64,000 nt of DNA from CALLPQ01 sp964421675. GTDB lineage: Bacteria; Pseudomonadota; Alphaproteobacteria; Caulobacterales; Parvularculaceae. The notes under the pieces are model-generated. The model saw only the letters and a program-made list of their open reading frames with translations, made no database searches and was not told the origin of the DNA. Positions 27,563 to 37,165 of the stretch are shown here, piece after piece. The stretch is taken from assembly GCA_964421675.1 (NCBI GenBank), contig CAYQXV010000002.1:62001-126000 (forward strand). Direction: 5' to 3'. Every line of letters begins with the position of its first letter. The first letter of the stretch is position 1. A program made the translations under genes and the position numbers.

Positions 27563-27767
27563 TGTTGATGTTCCTTTGTATGCGGATAGGTAAAGCGCGG
27601 CGATTAAGCACGAGGGGGTAAGCTTCCTGGACGCAGTACCTCAAACCGATTTACTGATTTGCGGTGATTATACCGGATTTACGCGTGGCAGAACATAGTT
27701 TCTGAAAAACCAGATGGTGATTTTTCGGCTATTTGCAGGCGAAGGGCACTTGCGGACGCAGCTAGCG

Positions 27768-30700
27768 TTAGCGCTCTTGTGTGCAATGTTCCGGCTTATC
27801 GTCGATTTGTGCCAACATGGCGGCATTCAGATCGGCGGCGCTCTCATCGGCATCTTCTGCATTTCTGGCAACGAAATCGCGAATCTCTTCGCATGAGATG
27901 GCGTTTTCATCAGAGGGGCCTTCACCAGAAGAACCGCCAGTTTGTCCACCATCATTTTGCGCACTGCTCTGTGCGGGTACGGGTGCGGGTGTGGTTGGCG
28001 CGTCCGAGGGTAAATCTGCGCTATACGGATCAAATGAGGATGCGGGCTGTGCGCGCGCCGGTTTTACTGATGGCAAGGGGGCAGGATTTACAGTTACCGC
28101 GGGCGTTGTCTCGGTTTGCACGGTCTCGGTTTGTGGTGCGCTCAGGCTCGGCGTAGTTTGCGCAGGCTTGATTTTCAGCGACGGGGCGGNNNNNNNNNNN
28201 NNNNNNNNNNNNNNNNNNNNNNNNNNNNNNNNNNNNNNNNNNNNNNNNNNNNNNNNNNNNNNNNNNNNNNNNNNNNNNNNNNNNNNNNNGGTGCGCTCAG
28301 GCTCGGCGTAGTTTGCGCAGGCTTGATTTTCAGCGACGGGGCGGGCTGATTTACGGCCGTCTCTTCGACATTAGGTGCCGCTTCAGAACGGGTTTCAATG
28401 TTGGGTAGCTCTTGGGTGGCCGTTGATTGCGTTTGCCGTACCGGTTGGAGCGACGGCGCGGGTTGCCCTTCATTTATCGTCGGTTCGGTGTTCCCGATGT
28501 CAGAAACCGAGGGCGCAGTATTTGTTTCGATTGCCGGGGGCACTGCTGCGGGGGCCACTTCTGCCTGAACTATTGTGGTTTCTTCTTGAAGCGTTGGCGA
28601 TAAAGCGGGCGTGGTTACGGTGGTTAAATGATCGCGGCGCTCGCGTGCAGCAGGCAGGGCAACGGGCGCATTAGCAATCCGCGCCTGGGTTAGGTTTGAT
28701 AATGGCGGCAGCGGTTTGCGATCTGTAGGCGGGCGCAAATTTGCCAGCAACGTTGAGGGAACAGCCTGCCTGGCCGCACGGCCCGCAGACCCGCCGCGTT
28801 CCAGATCAAAGGAAAGGCTACCGGCAATTTGCCGACCTGCAAGACGGGCCCGATAGATTTGCGTATTTTCCAAAACCCGTTGCACGTAATTTCGTGTTTC
28901 AGAAAACGGGATAAGCTCTACCCAATCGACAGGATCAACAGCGTCCGTACGCGGATCGCCATATTCAGAAATCCAGCGCGTTGCTCGGTGGGGCCCTGCA
29001 TTATAGCCAACGAAGGTCAGTATCCATGAGCCTTCGAACCGCTCAATAAGATGAGACAAATGCGCCGATCCGATGGTGATATTATATTCAGGATCAGATA
29101 GCAGGCTTGAGCGCGAATAACGTATGCGTTCTTTGCGCGCGGTCAGTTGGGCTGTTGACGGCAAGAGCTGCATAACCCCGCGTGCGCCTGCGCTTGAATA
29201 GGCGGTCGGATTAAACTCACTTTCCTGACGCGATAATCCAAGGATCAGTTCCGGCGGCACAAACTCTGCTGCCTTCTGGGGAATGGAAATTAACGGATAG
29301 GAGACTTCCGGAATAAAGGCATTGCGGCGCACGGCTGTTTTTCCTGCGCGAATGGTGAGGTTTGGCGCGCGTTCGGCATTGGTGATTTCCGATAAAATAA
29401 GATACTCGCCCGGTGTGTCCAGTTGATCATCAAGATTGTAGGAAAACCGTAACAGGGCGCGCCGATGATTTAGATCGCTCAGCATACGAAACGCTTTTGC
29501 GGTTGGGCGCGCATCGAACGCCGCGCGGTCAGCTTGAGTTTGCACGGACTGCGAAATGAACTTTTGTGACAGCGCGGGTCCGCCAATTTCTTCCGCTGCG
29601 AGCTGTCCGTAATAGGTATAAATATGTTGCGCCGCCACGGAAAAACGATCATTGGCGAGCGCTTCGTTGTTGTCAGCTTTTGCCGCACGTCCCAACCAAT
29701 AATAGGCCCGTGCGGTTGAAATCGGCGATGTTGCCCAGCTTGCCAGAGACAGGAAATGTTTTTCTGCGCGCTCGGGTTCATTTAAAAACCGCAACGCAAT
29801 CCAACCCGCATTAAATTCTGCTTCTGCGAGATCAAGCCCTGCATCTAAACCCGTGGCATTCGCCATGGCATAGGCATCATTAAACCGGGCATTCTTCAGG
29901 GCCCAGCGCATTAATAGTTTACGTTCATTCCAAAAGCGCGAGGGATGCCCCAAAGCCTGCGATGAATCAGGTAAGCCTTTCACCAACTCGATTGCGCGCT
30001 CTTCTTGATCTGAGCGGCGATAATAGCGGATCGCCGCATGGCGAACGCTTGGTAAATCGCGCGCAGAACCCGGCAGTGATCGGTATAATTGTTGTGCATT
30101 GCCCGCGCGCACATATAAAGCGGCGCGTGCTTCGGCAATTCGGCGCTCTTGTGTCGGCAATCGCGGCATAGTGCGCCGCGACGATGTAACCTGGCGTCCC
30201 CACAGCAACATGTCGACCCGGCCAATATGGTGACGGGTTGTTAGAAACTGCCCATATTTAGACAGCATGGTGCGTTCCTGGCTGGACGTAAACCCGAAGG
30301 TGGTCCAGCTATCTTGCGCATAAATTTTTGCTGCTTCTTGTTCACCGCTTTGCATCAGCGCACGGATGAAATGGATTTTTCCATTACCGGTTGTCGGATT
30401 GCGGTTGGCAAACAAAGCCATCACCACATCGACCGGCGTTGCGTTATCGATCTGGCCCTCAAGGTGAGACTGGATGCGAGATAAGGACGGCCATTGCGGA
30501 TGGGTATCGAGGAAACTTGTGCCGCCGCGAATATCGACCTTCGGATCGCGTGCATCATAGTAAAACCACTGGCCAAGGCTTCGCGCTTGCGGGTCGTTCA
30601 CTGCGGGGATGAGATTGCGAACAGTTGACCAGCGCTTTTTTTCAATCGCCTCAAGGAGGGATTTTAAACTGCGATAGTCCGCGGGCTGGAGATATTTTGG

Positions 30701-30883
30701 TCCGGGGGCGGGCGGTTTCAATCGCAGATTTTTGTCAAATGAAGCGGGCGGTTGCGACTGCGCAAAGGCTGCATTCTGATCGCCCCATAGGGATATGCCC
30801 ATGCCCATCGCGAAAATGGCCAGCGCAAGATAGAGGCGTGCAAAAACGCGCGATCCCCGTTCTGTCATCATCATCTTGCCCAT
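27768..30883 (-). CDS. slt: Soluble lytic murein transglycosylase, split by an assembly gap
   Basis: The enzyme cleaves the beta-1,4 bond between MurNAc and GlcNAc, forming anhydroMurNAc. The start is ATG 30883, behind a GGGGGGAAT site, with a signal peptide ending near NAAFAQ. A long helical superhelix (about residues 60-500) precedes the SLT domain: catalytic Glu in LSRQESEFNP (about residue 553), ARGVMQLLPSTAQ and GYNAGPHRATRW. A Pro/Ala/Thr-rich tail of about 300 residues ends in a short domain with two cysteines (ISCEEI...PEHC). The 100-N gap is flanked by identical 55-base ends; removing 155 bases restores one frame of 986 residues. Confidence 0.88.
28135..28344. other. Scaffold gap with 55-base duplicated contig ends
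   Basis: The 55 bases at 28135-28189 are identical to 28290-28344, and exactly 100 N lie between them. This is the mark of two contigs that overlap but were joined with a fixed-size spacer. The true sequence most likely has one copy and no gap. Confidence 0.9.
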
Positions 30884-31494
30884 TCTATTCCCCCGAACCG
30901 ACAAGCGGTTATTTTTCACAGCCAGAATCTGCATAAGTTCAATTATGCACTAGGCCGGGCGCGCCTCTCAATGGCTATTGAGATTAATTTGAAGAAAATA
31001 TGTAAAAATAGGGTGATGAATTGTGCTGAGCAGGCAAATGAGGGAAGCCAACGCAAAAAACACCTAAAAAGCACCCAAAAAGCCCCAGAAAAAGCTCAGT
31101 TATGCACCAAACTTGGTCACGCTTGAGGGCGATACCATTGAATAGCGCCATTAAGTGATTTACCGCCATCAACACAAATTGGGTTGATGGATCATGATCC
31201 TTATCGGATTTTCCACTCTGGGCTTGCGATAAGCCAATTGCGGCGTTATCGACAGCTTCGTTTCCGTGTTCGTTTCNNNNNNNNNNNNNNNNNNNNNNNN
31301 NNNNNNNNNNNNNNNNNNNNNNNNNNNNNNNNNNNNNNNNNNNNNNNNNNNNNNNNNNNNNNNNNNNNNNNNNNNNTTCGTTTCCGTGTTCGTTTCGGCG
31401 TTCGTTTTAGGGAAACAGACTGATCTTGCCGATATTAGAGCCAAGAAAGCCTGCCCGATAAAGAAGGCCAGCCCGACGAAGAAAGAAAGTCGCG
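30884..31494. other. Intergenic region between slt and dapA with repeats and a gap
   Basis: The 611 bases between the divergent slt and dapA genes contain an A-rich imperfect repeat (31050-31093, units like CACCTAAAAAG), a 12-base tandem repeat interrupted by 100 N, and no convincing gene. Promoters for both flanking genes should lie here, but I cannot single one out. Confidence 0.55.
31257..31408. repeat. 12-base tandem repeat interrupted by a scaffold gap
   Basis: Units of the form TTCGTTTCSGYG follow one another (31377-31388, 31389-31400, then a weaker TTCGTTTTAGGG). The 20 bases at 31257-31276 equal 31377-31396, and exactly 100 N separate them. The assembler probably stopped in a tandem array, so the real copy number may be higher than shown. 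Confidence 0.8.
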
Positions 31495-32373
31495 ATGACA
31501 CCAGAAGGTTCCATAACCGCCCTCATTACCCCGTTCGCCAATCGCGAGGTTGATGAGGATGCATTTGCCAAGCTTGTCGAACGCCAGATTGTCGCCGGGA
31601 CCCATGGCCTTGTGCCAGTGGGTACCACAGGCGAGTCGGCAACGTTAAGCCATGAAGAACATCGCCGCGTTGTCACCTTGTGCAAAGAGGTCGCAAATGG
31701 CCGCGTGCCTGTCATTGCAGGGGCGGGGTCCAATTCAACCCGCGAGGCAATCAGCCTTGCCAACTTCGCCGAAGAGCTTGGCGCAGATGCCATTTTATCA
31801 GTAACGGGCTATTACAATAAGCCTAGCCAGCCTGGCTTGATTAATCATTTCACCGCGCTTCACGACGCAACCAGCCTGCCGATCATTGTCTATAATGTGC
31901 CCGGTCGCACGGTCGCGAACCTGTCAGTGGACACAATTGCCACCCTGTCGCGATTGCCGCGCATTGTGGCGCTCAAAGATGCAACCGCAGATCTTGGCCG
32001 GGTTCCGCTCCAGCGGCTTGCCAGTGATGAGGCATTCGTTCAGCTATCGGGTGAGGATATGACCGCCGTTGGTTTTAATGCCATGGGCGGGCGTGGGTGC
32101 ATTTCGGTGACGTCAAATATTGCGCCTGAACTGTGCGCGCAGATGCAAAATGCCTGTCTCGCCGGAGATTATGAAACTGCAATTTCCATTCAGGACAAGC
32201 TTGCGCCCCTCCATGATGCCTTGTTTCAAGATGTGAGCCCGGCGCCCGCCAAATATGCCATGTCCCTGATGGGCCTTTGTAATGAAGATTTACGCATGCC
32301 CCTAGCACCGGCCAGCGATAGCGCGAAAGCAGCAATCAAGTCTGCCTTAAAGGGCCTTGATCTGATCGACTAA
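31495..32373 (+). CDS. dapA: 4-hydroxy-tetrahydrodipicolinate synthase
   Basis: DapA condenses pyruvate with aspartate semialdehyde in the lysine and diaminopimelate pathway. The 292-residue protein has the family motifs GTTGESATLSHEEH, VTGYYNKPSQ, YNVPGRT with the proton-relay Tyr, and the Schiff-base Lys in ALKDATADL. It is followed with a one-base overlap (TAATG) by smpB, a pairing common in alphaproteobacteria. Confidence 0.96.
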   Translation: MTPEGSITALITPFANREVDEDAFAKLVERQIVAGTHGLVPVGTTGESATLSHEEHRRVVTLCKEVANGRVPVIAGAGSNSTREAISLANFAEELGADAILSVTGYYNKPSQPGLINHFTALHDATSLPIIVYNVPGRTVANLSVDTIATLSRLPRIVALKDATADLGRVPLQRLASDEAFVQLSGEDMTAVGFNAMGGRGCISVTSNIAPELCAQMQNACLAGDYETAISIQDKLAPLHDALFQDVSPAPAKYAMSLMGLCNEDLRMPLAPASDSAKAAIKSALKGLDLID

Positions 32374-32849
32374 TGGCAAAAGCGGATGTGAACCCAAATA
32401 AGCGCGTCATTGCGGACAATAGGAAAGCGCGCCATGACTATGCCATAGAGGATGTGATTGAAGCCGGGATCATGTTGACGGGCACTGAGGTGAAATCCTT
32501 GCGCGAGGGCAAAGCGACAATCGCTGAGAGCTATGCGGCCCCTGAGGCCGATGGAATCTGGCTCATCAATGCCAATATCCCGGAATATTCGCGCGGCAAT
32601 CGTCAAAACCATCCGCCCAAAAGGCCGCGTAAACTGTTAATGCATAAGCGCGAGATTGTCCGCCTCGTGCAGGCCGTTGAGCGCAAGGGCTATACTTTAA
32701 TCCCGCTCAAATTGTTCTTTAATGAGCGCGGCATTGCTAAGCTTGATCTTGGCCTTGGACGGGGCAAAAAAGCGCCCGACAAGCGTGAAACCGAGAAGAG
32801 TCGCGACTGGAACCGGCAAAAGCAGCGTCTATTGCGCGATAAAGGCTAG
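32373..32849 (+). CDS. smpB: SsrA-binding protein SmpB
   Basis: SmpB binds tmRNA and brings it to stalled ribosomes for trans-translation. The 158-residue protein has ARHDYAIEDVIEAGIMLTGT, EVKSLREGKA, and the C-terminal KKAPDKRETEKSRDW segment that becomes helical in the mRNA channel. It overlaps dapA by one base. No tmRNA gene is visible in the window. Confidence 0.96.
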   Translation: MAKADVNPNKRVIADNRKARHDYAIEDVIEAGIMLTGTEVKSLREGKATIAESYAAPEADGIWLINANIPEYSRGNRQNHPPKRPRKLLMHKREIVRLVQAVERKGYTLIPLKLFFNERGIAKLDLGLGRGKKAPDKRETEKSRDWNRQKQRLLRDKG

Positions 32850-32913
32850 GCACGCCGCCATCTGGCTTGAGAATAAGACATAAGATAAAGGCATCTTGCA
32901 CGAAGGAATTTCC

Positions 32914-33390
32914 ATGAAACCGGGAAAAGAAGATCACCCTGCCACCATCGTCCATCCGCCGACTATCATGATGATTGCCCTGGTTTTGGGATTTGCGGCC
33001 CGCGCTGCGTGGGGCGGCTTTATGGATATTGTCCCGCCGCTAGCCGTCGAGTTTCTTGGCATTACCTTTATCATTGCCGCCATTGTCATCATGCAGCTCA
33101 GTATCGCGACCTTTGCCGAAGGGGGCGAAACCTTGCGCCCGCCCACGCCCTCGCGCCAATTATTCACCAAGGGCGTTTATGCCTATACCCGCAACCCAAT
33201 CTATGTGGCGATGATGCTGGTCGGGGCAGGGCTTGCCTTCGCCACCCAGAATGTCTGGATGCTCGCCACGACCGCTCTTGCAGGGGTGATCATCAATTAT
33301 GCGGTCATCTTACCCGAAGAGCGCTATTTGGAAGATCGGTTCGGCCCGGAATATGAAGAGTATAAAGCCAGGGTGCGGCGCTGGATGTGA
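32914..33390 (+). CDS. Isoprenylcysteine-methyltransferase-like membrane protein (ICMT/PEMT type)
   Basis: The start is ATG 32914, seven bases after a GAAGGA site, giving 158 residues. Three or four membrane helices are followed by the typical motif FTKGVYAYTRNPIYVAMMLV and the end motif EERYLEDRFGPEYEEYKARV. These are the SAM-binding motifs of small membrane methyltransferases. Bacterial members methylate lipids or are uncharacterised. Its gene is 64 bases behind smpB. Confidence 0.85.
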   Translation: MKPGKEDHPATIVHPPTIMMIALVLGFAARAAWGGFMDIVPPLAVEFLGITFIIAAIVIMQLSIATFAEGGETLRPPTPSRQLFTKGVYAYTRNPIYVAMMLVGAGLAFATQNVWMLATTALAGVIINYAVILPEERYLEDRFGPEYEEYKARVRRWM

Positions 33391-33532
33391 GGGGGCTCGT
33401 ATGCGGGCATATTGCAGAAAACCTCGCCAATTTCCTCAAAAGTGGCTTGTTTTTCCCCTCAGCCCGGACTAAGACCGCCAATCAACCTTAAAGTTCAGGC
33501 AAGATCTATCGCGCCTCAAAAGGAATAAATCT

Positions 33533-33898
33533 ATGGCTCGCGTTACCGTTGAAGATTGCGTTGATAAAGTCCCTAACCGGTTTGAACTCGTTCTTCTGGC
33601 CGCCCATCGCGGACGCATCTTGTCATCTGGCGCAGAATTGCTGGTCGATCGCGACAATGACAAAAACCCTGTGGTTGCACTGCGCGAGATTGCCGACGCT
33701 AAATTGACGCCAGAGCAGTTGGAAACGGACCTCATTTCATCGCTTCAAAAACACAATAATACCGATGAAGTCGATGAGTTTGAGACAGAGGCCGAAACTG
33801 CTGATCAGCCAGATTTTGATAATCTCAATGAAGATGATTTCCTCAGATCATTGCAGCATGCTGGCATGACCACACAGCAGAGCCTGCCAAAGAGCTAA
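33533..33898 (+). CDS. rpoZ: RNA polymerase omega subunit
   Basis: Omega assists folding of the beta-prime subunit. The 121-residue protein begins MARVTVEDCVDKVPNRFELV and continues LAAHRGRILSSG, the family core. The C-terminal 50 residues are acidic and vary within alphaproteobacteria. An AAAGGAA site precedes the ATG. In this class rpoZ commonly stands before the rsh gene, as here. Confidence 0.96.
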   Translation: MARVTVEDCVDKVPNRFELVLLAAHRGRILSSGAELLVDRDNDKNPVVALREIADAKLTPEQLETDLISSLQKHNNTDEVDEFETEAETADQPDFDNLNEDDFLRSLQHAGMTTQQSLPKS

Positions 33899-33911
33899 GT
33901 CCGGCTTAATG

Positions 33912-33958
33912 GGCGGGTTTTGCGCGTTTCGAATTAAAAATTCTGCCCGCCATTTTTT
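33912..33958 (+). terminator. Probable terminator after rpoZ
   Basis: GGCGGG (33912-33917) pairs with CCCGCC (33946-33951); an inner hairpin GAATT-AAA-AATTC (33931-33943) sits in the loop, and ATTTTTT follows. The large loop makes it imperfect, but the position between rpoZ and rsh suits a terminator. Confidence 0.45.
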
Positions 33959-34065
33959 CCCTCACCTCGCCCGTCCGCTCGCCATTAAACCCATTGGCGT
34001 AGATGGACAATTGACGTAAGCTTCAGATCCACTGACTCTGAACTTATTTCTTTAAAGTATCCAGC

Positions 34066-36585
34066 ATGGTCCCGCCGGTTCATCCATCGACAAAGTCTGC
34101 CAAACCTTCTTCAGGGTCACATGATGATGCGCGCAAAATCGATATCTCGGCGAAATCTCGCTCATCGCACGCGGCGCCAGCATCTGCGGCGCACGGCGGC
34201 GCGGCGCAAGCTGATGTTGCTGGACAGGCGGCGTCATCGAAAACGCCAAGCCCTGCGCGAAATGATGAAGCGGCGAAAACCCAAACGCAAACGATAAACA
34301 AACCATCCGCCGCTGCGTCCCAAAGCCCGGTATCTGGCAAAGCAAAAATGCCGGTGGGCTTTATTCGACAATATGAACTGACCGACCGAGTGCGCGCCTA
34401 TGCGCCGGGCTTTGATGAAGACGGGTTAAACCGGGCCTATGTCTTTGCGATGCAAGCGCACGGCGAACAAACCCGCAAGTCCGGGGATCCATATTTCACC
34501 CACCCCCTCGCGGTCGCGGCGATCCTGACAGAATTAAAAGCCGATCCCGCAACTGTCATCACCGCATTGCTGCATGATACGGTCGAAGACACCGATACAA
34601 GTCTTGAAGATATTGAGCGCATGTTCGGTACCGAGATTTGTCAGCTTGTTGACGGCGTCACTAAACTTTCGCGCATTGAGCTTAAATCAGAAGAAAACAA
34701 ACAGGCGGAAAATTTTCGCAAGCTTGTTGTGGCCATGGCAAAAGATGTTCGCGTATTGCTGGTTAAATTAGCAGACCGCTTGCACAATATGCGCACGCTT
34801 GCCTTTTTCGACAATCCAGAAAAGAAAGCGCGTATCGCCCGTGAGACGCTGGAAATTTATGCGCCCTTGGCGGGCCGGATAGGTATTCAACGTTTTCGCG
34901 ATGAGCTGGAAGATTTATCGTTTAAAGAGCTGAATACGCAAGCTTACGAGTCGATACGCGACCGGCTGCAGGACTTGCAATCGTCAACCGTGCGCGGTGT
35001 CGTTGATCTTGCGCAAACACTTCGCGAACGTCTTGCACTAGCCGGCGTCAATGCCGAGGTGATGAGCCGGGAAAAACGTCCCTATTCTATTTGGCGCAAG
35101 ATGCAGGCGAAAAATCTATCGTTTGAGGAATTGGCCGATATTTATGCGTTCCGCGTGATCGTTGAAAATATTGAGGATTGTTATAAAGCGCTTGGCGTTG
35201 TGCACACGCGCTGGCGCATGATTGGCGAGGAGTTTGATGATTATATCTCCTTGCCCAAACCAAATAATTATCAATCAATCCATACCGCAGTGATTGGTCC
35301 GCCTACGGCGGATGGCAGCAGGCAGCGCATTGAGATTCAAATCAGAACCCATGAAATGCACGACCATGCTGAGCGCGGGGCGGCGGCCCATTGGTTGTAC
35401 AAAGACCCATCGGTAGACAATGTTCCGGTATCCAAAAATATGCCCGCGCAAACCCGGCTGATCGTACCCGATGATTATGATCCGTTAAACACGCCGCGCA
35501 GTCTGGAGGCGATGTTTGGACAAAGTGAAGATCCAAATGAAGCACTCGAATATGCAAAGTTTGAATTGTTCGAAGATCAGGTGTTCTGTTTCACGCCAAA
35601 AGGCACAGTAATTTCTTTGCCGATTGGCTCAAGCGCGCTCGATTTTGCCTATGCGGTGCACACCGATGTTGGCGATAGCTGCATTGGGGCGGAGGTGAAT
35701 AATCGTTCTCGCCCGCTTCGCACCGCCTTGAAAAATGGCGATGTCGTTAAAATTCTTCGTTCAGACAATGCGCGCCCGGTCGCCAATTGGGAATCTATTG
35801 CGACGACGGGCAAGGCGAGGGCAGCGATACGGCGGCGGTTAAAAGAGTTGGAACGCAAAGAGCAAATTAAACTTGGCCAGCAAATGGCCGAGAGTGCCTT
35901 TTCGGGAGCCAAGCTGGATTTCTCGCTCAAGGCGGTGCGCAGTGCTTTGTCGCGGATTAAAGTAAAATCACCCAATGAAGTGTTGGCGCGCATTGGGCGC
36001 GGCGATCTATCGGTCAATGCGCTTGTTGAGGCGATTTATCCGGGCACCCCGGCCATTACTGAACGCGAAGTGCGCGCGGCGAGCGCAGGCCATATTGTTG
36101 ATGCGCGTCATGTGGTTGCCGGTCTGACGCCCGGATATGAAGCGGCATTGGCGCCGTGTTGTTTCCCAATTCCCGGTGAGCGTATTGTTGGAATAAAATC
36201 TGGTCACGATAAAATACGTGTGCATACGATCTATTGTAATAGGCTCGCCCAGGATGACCCCTCGCAAGATTTATGGGTAGATGTAAAGTGGCGCAATAAT
36301 CGCGGTGCGTTTCGCGCAGCCTCGTGCATTTCCATGACCGTTAGCAACGATGTTGGCGGGTTAAGTGTCGTTGCCTCTATATTGGCGCGATATAGTGTTT
36401 CCATCACAAATATTCGGTTCACGCGCCGCACACCGGATTTTTTCGATTTGATCATCGATGTTGGGGTGAAGGATGTCAGAATGTTGATGGACGTGCTTAC
36501 AGCTTTGCGCGCTTCGGAAACCGTGATATCGGCGGTGCGCCACGAAGGCCAGGAAGAGGATGACGATCATGATGACACAAGATGA
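34066..36585 (+). CDS. rsh: Bifunctional (p)ppGpp synthetase/hydrolase
   Basis: Rsh makes and degrades the stringent-response alarmone (p)ppGpp. The HD hydrolase domain is intact: YFTHPLAVAAI, ALLHDTVEDT and KLADRLHNMRTL. The synthetase domain shows KRPYSIWRKMQ, DIYAFRVIVEN, NNYQSIHTAV and EIQIRTHEMH. A TGS domain follows (VFCFTPKGTVISLPIGSSAL), then the helical and Cys-containing regions and a C-terminal ACT domain. The 839-residue reading includes about 90 Ala/Ser/Lys-rich residues before the family start at MPVGFIRQYELTDRV (ATG 34348); no good ribosome binding site distinguishes the two. The end overlaps pyrE by 26 bases. Confidence 0.95.
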   Translation: MVPPVHPSTKSAKPSSGSHDDARKIDISAKSRSSHAAPASAAHGGAAQADVAGQAASSKTPSPARNDEAAKTQTQTINKPSAAASQSPVSGKAKMPVGFIRQYELTDRVRAYAPGFDEDGLNRAYVFAMQAHGEQTRKSGDPYFTHPLAVAAILTELKADPATVITALLHDTVEDTDTSLEDIERMFGTEICQLVDGVTKLSRIELKSEENKQAENFRKLVVAMAKDVRVLLVKLADRLHNMRTLAFFDNPEKKARIARETLEIYAPLAGRIGIQRFRDELEDLSFKELNTQAYESIRDRLQDLQSSTVRGVVDLAQTLRERLALAGVNAEVMSREKRPYSIWRKMQAKNLSFEELADIYAFRVIVENIEDCYKALGVVHTRWRMIGEEFDDYISLPKPNNYQSIHTAVIGPPTADGSRQRIEIQIRTHEMHDHAERGAAAHWLYKDPSVDNVPVSKNMPAQTRLIVPDDYDPLNTPRSLEAMFGQSEDPNEALEYAKFELFEDQVFCFTPKGTVISLPIGSSALDFAYAVHTDVGDSCIGAEVNNRSRPLRTALKNGDVVKILRSDNARPVANWESIATTGKARAAIRRRLKELERKEQIKLGQQMAESAFSGAKLDFSLKAVRSALSRIKVKSPNEVLARIGRGDLSVNALVEAIYPGTPAITEREVRAASAGHIVDARHVVAGLTPGYEAALAPCCFPIPGERIVGIKSGHDKIRVHTIYCNRLAQDDPSQDLWVDVKWRNNRGAFRAASCISMTVSNDVGGLSVVASILARYSVSITNIRFTRRTPDFFDLIIDVGVKDVRMLMDVLTALRASETVISAVRHEGQEEDDDHDDTR

Positions 36586-37159
36586 AGTGTTGGCAGAATT
36601 TGAAGAGGCCGGCGCTTTACTGAAGGGACATTTTATTCTGACGTCAGGCTTGCATTCGGATTCTTATCTGAACAAATCGATTGTATCGCAATATCCGGAC
36701 CGAACAGAGCGTTTGTGCAAAGCGCTCGCAGAAAAAGCCGTAACCCATTTTGGCAACCGAATTGATTATGTCATCGCACCGGCGATGGGCGGCATTATTT
36801 ATGGCTATGAAACAGCGCGCCATCTCAAAAAACCGTTCATGTATACTGAACGGGTTGAGGGTAAATTTTGTTTGCGGCGCGGGTTTGGTTTTAAACCAGG
36901 CGCGAGAATTTTGATTATTGAAGATATTGTGTCCACCGGGCTTTCCGCGCGCGAATGTATTGAAACGGTTCGCGGCCTCGACGGTGATGTTGTAGGCCTT
37001 GCGTGCCTTATTGATCGCTCTGGCGGCAAGGCCGATGTGGGCGCGCCGCTCACAGCGCTGGCAACATTGAATGTGGCAGCTTGGGCCCCCGAAAATCTTC
37101 CCGATCATCTTGCGAATATTCCGCCCGTAAAGCCGGGCAGCCGGGGCATTAGTCAGTAG
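36560..37159 (+). CDS. pyrE: Orotate phosphoribosyltransferase
   Basis: PyrE converts orotate and PRPP to OMP in pyrimidine synthesis. The 199-residue protein has the PRPP-binding motif ILIIEDIVSTGLS, the substrate region HFILTSGLHSDSYLNKS, and APAMGGIIYGYETA. Start candidates are ATG 36560, 36569 and 36572, all inside the end of rsh; a GGAAGAGG sequence just upstream serves them. It begins a tight run of genes reaching recO. Confidence 0.95.
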   Translation: MTIMMTQDEVLAEFEEAGALLKGHFILTSGLHSDSYLNKSIVSQYPDRTERLCKALAEKAVTHFGNRIDYVIAPAMGGIIYGYETARHLKKPFMYTERVEGKFCLRRGFGFKPGARILIIEDIVSTGLSARECIETVRGLDGDVVGLACLIDRSGGKADVGAPLTALATLNVAAWAPENLPDHLANIPPVKPGSRGISQ

Positions 37160-37165
37160 GATATT

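Noticed and set aside
27768..28121. A separate small gene downstream of slt
   Set aside because: It is the C-terminal part of the transglycosylase, cut off by the gap and its duplicated 55 bases.
30984..31175. A 63-residue hydrophobic open frame in the slt-dapA gap
   Set aside because: It has no ribosome binding site or family likeness, and it runs through the A-rich repeat.
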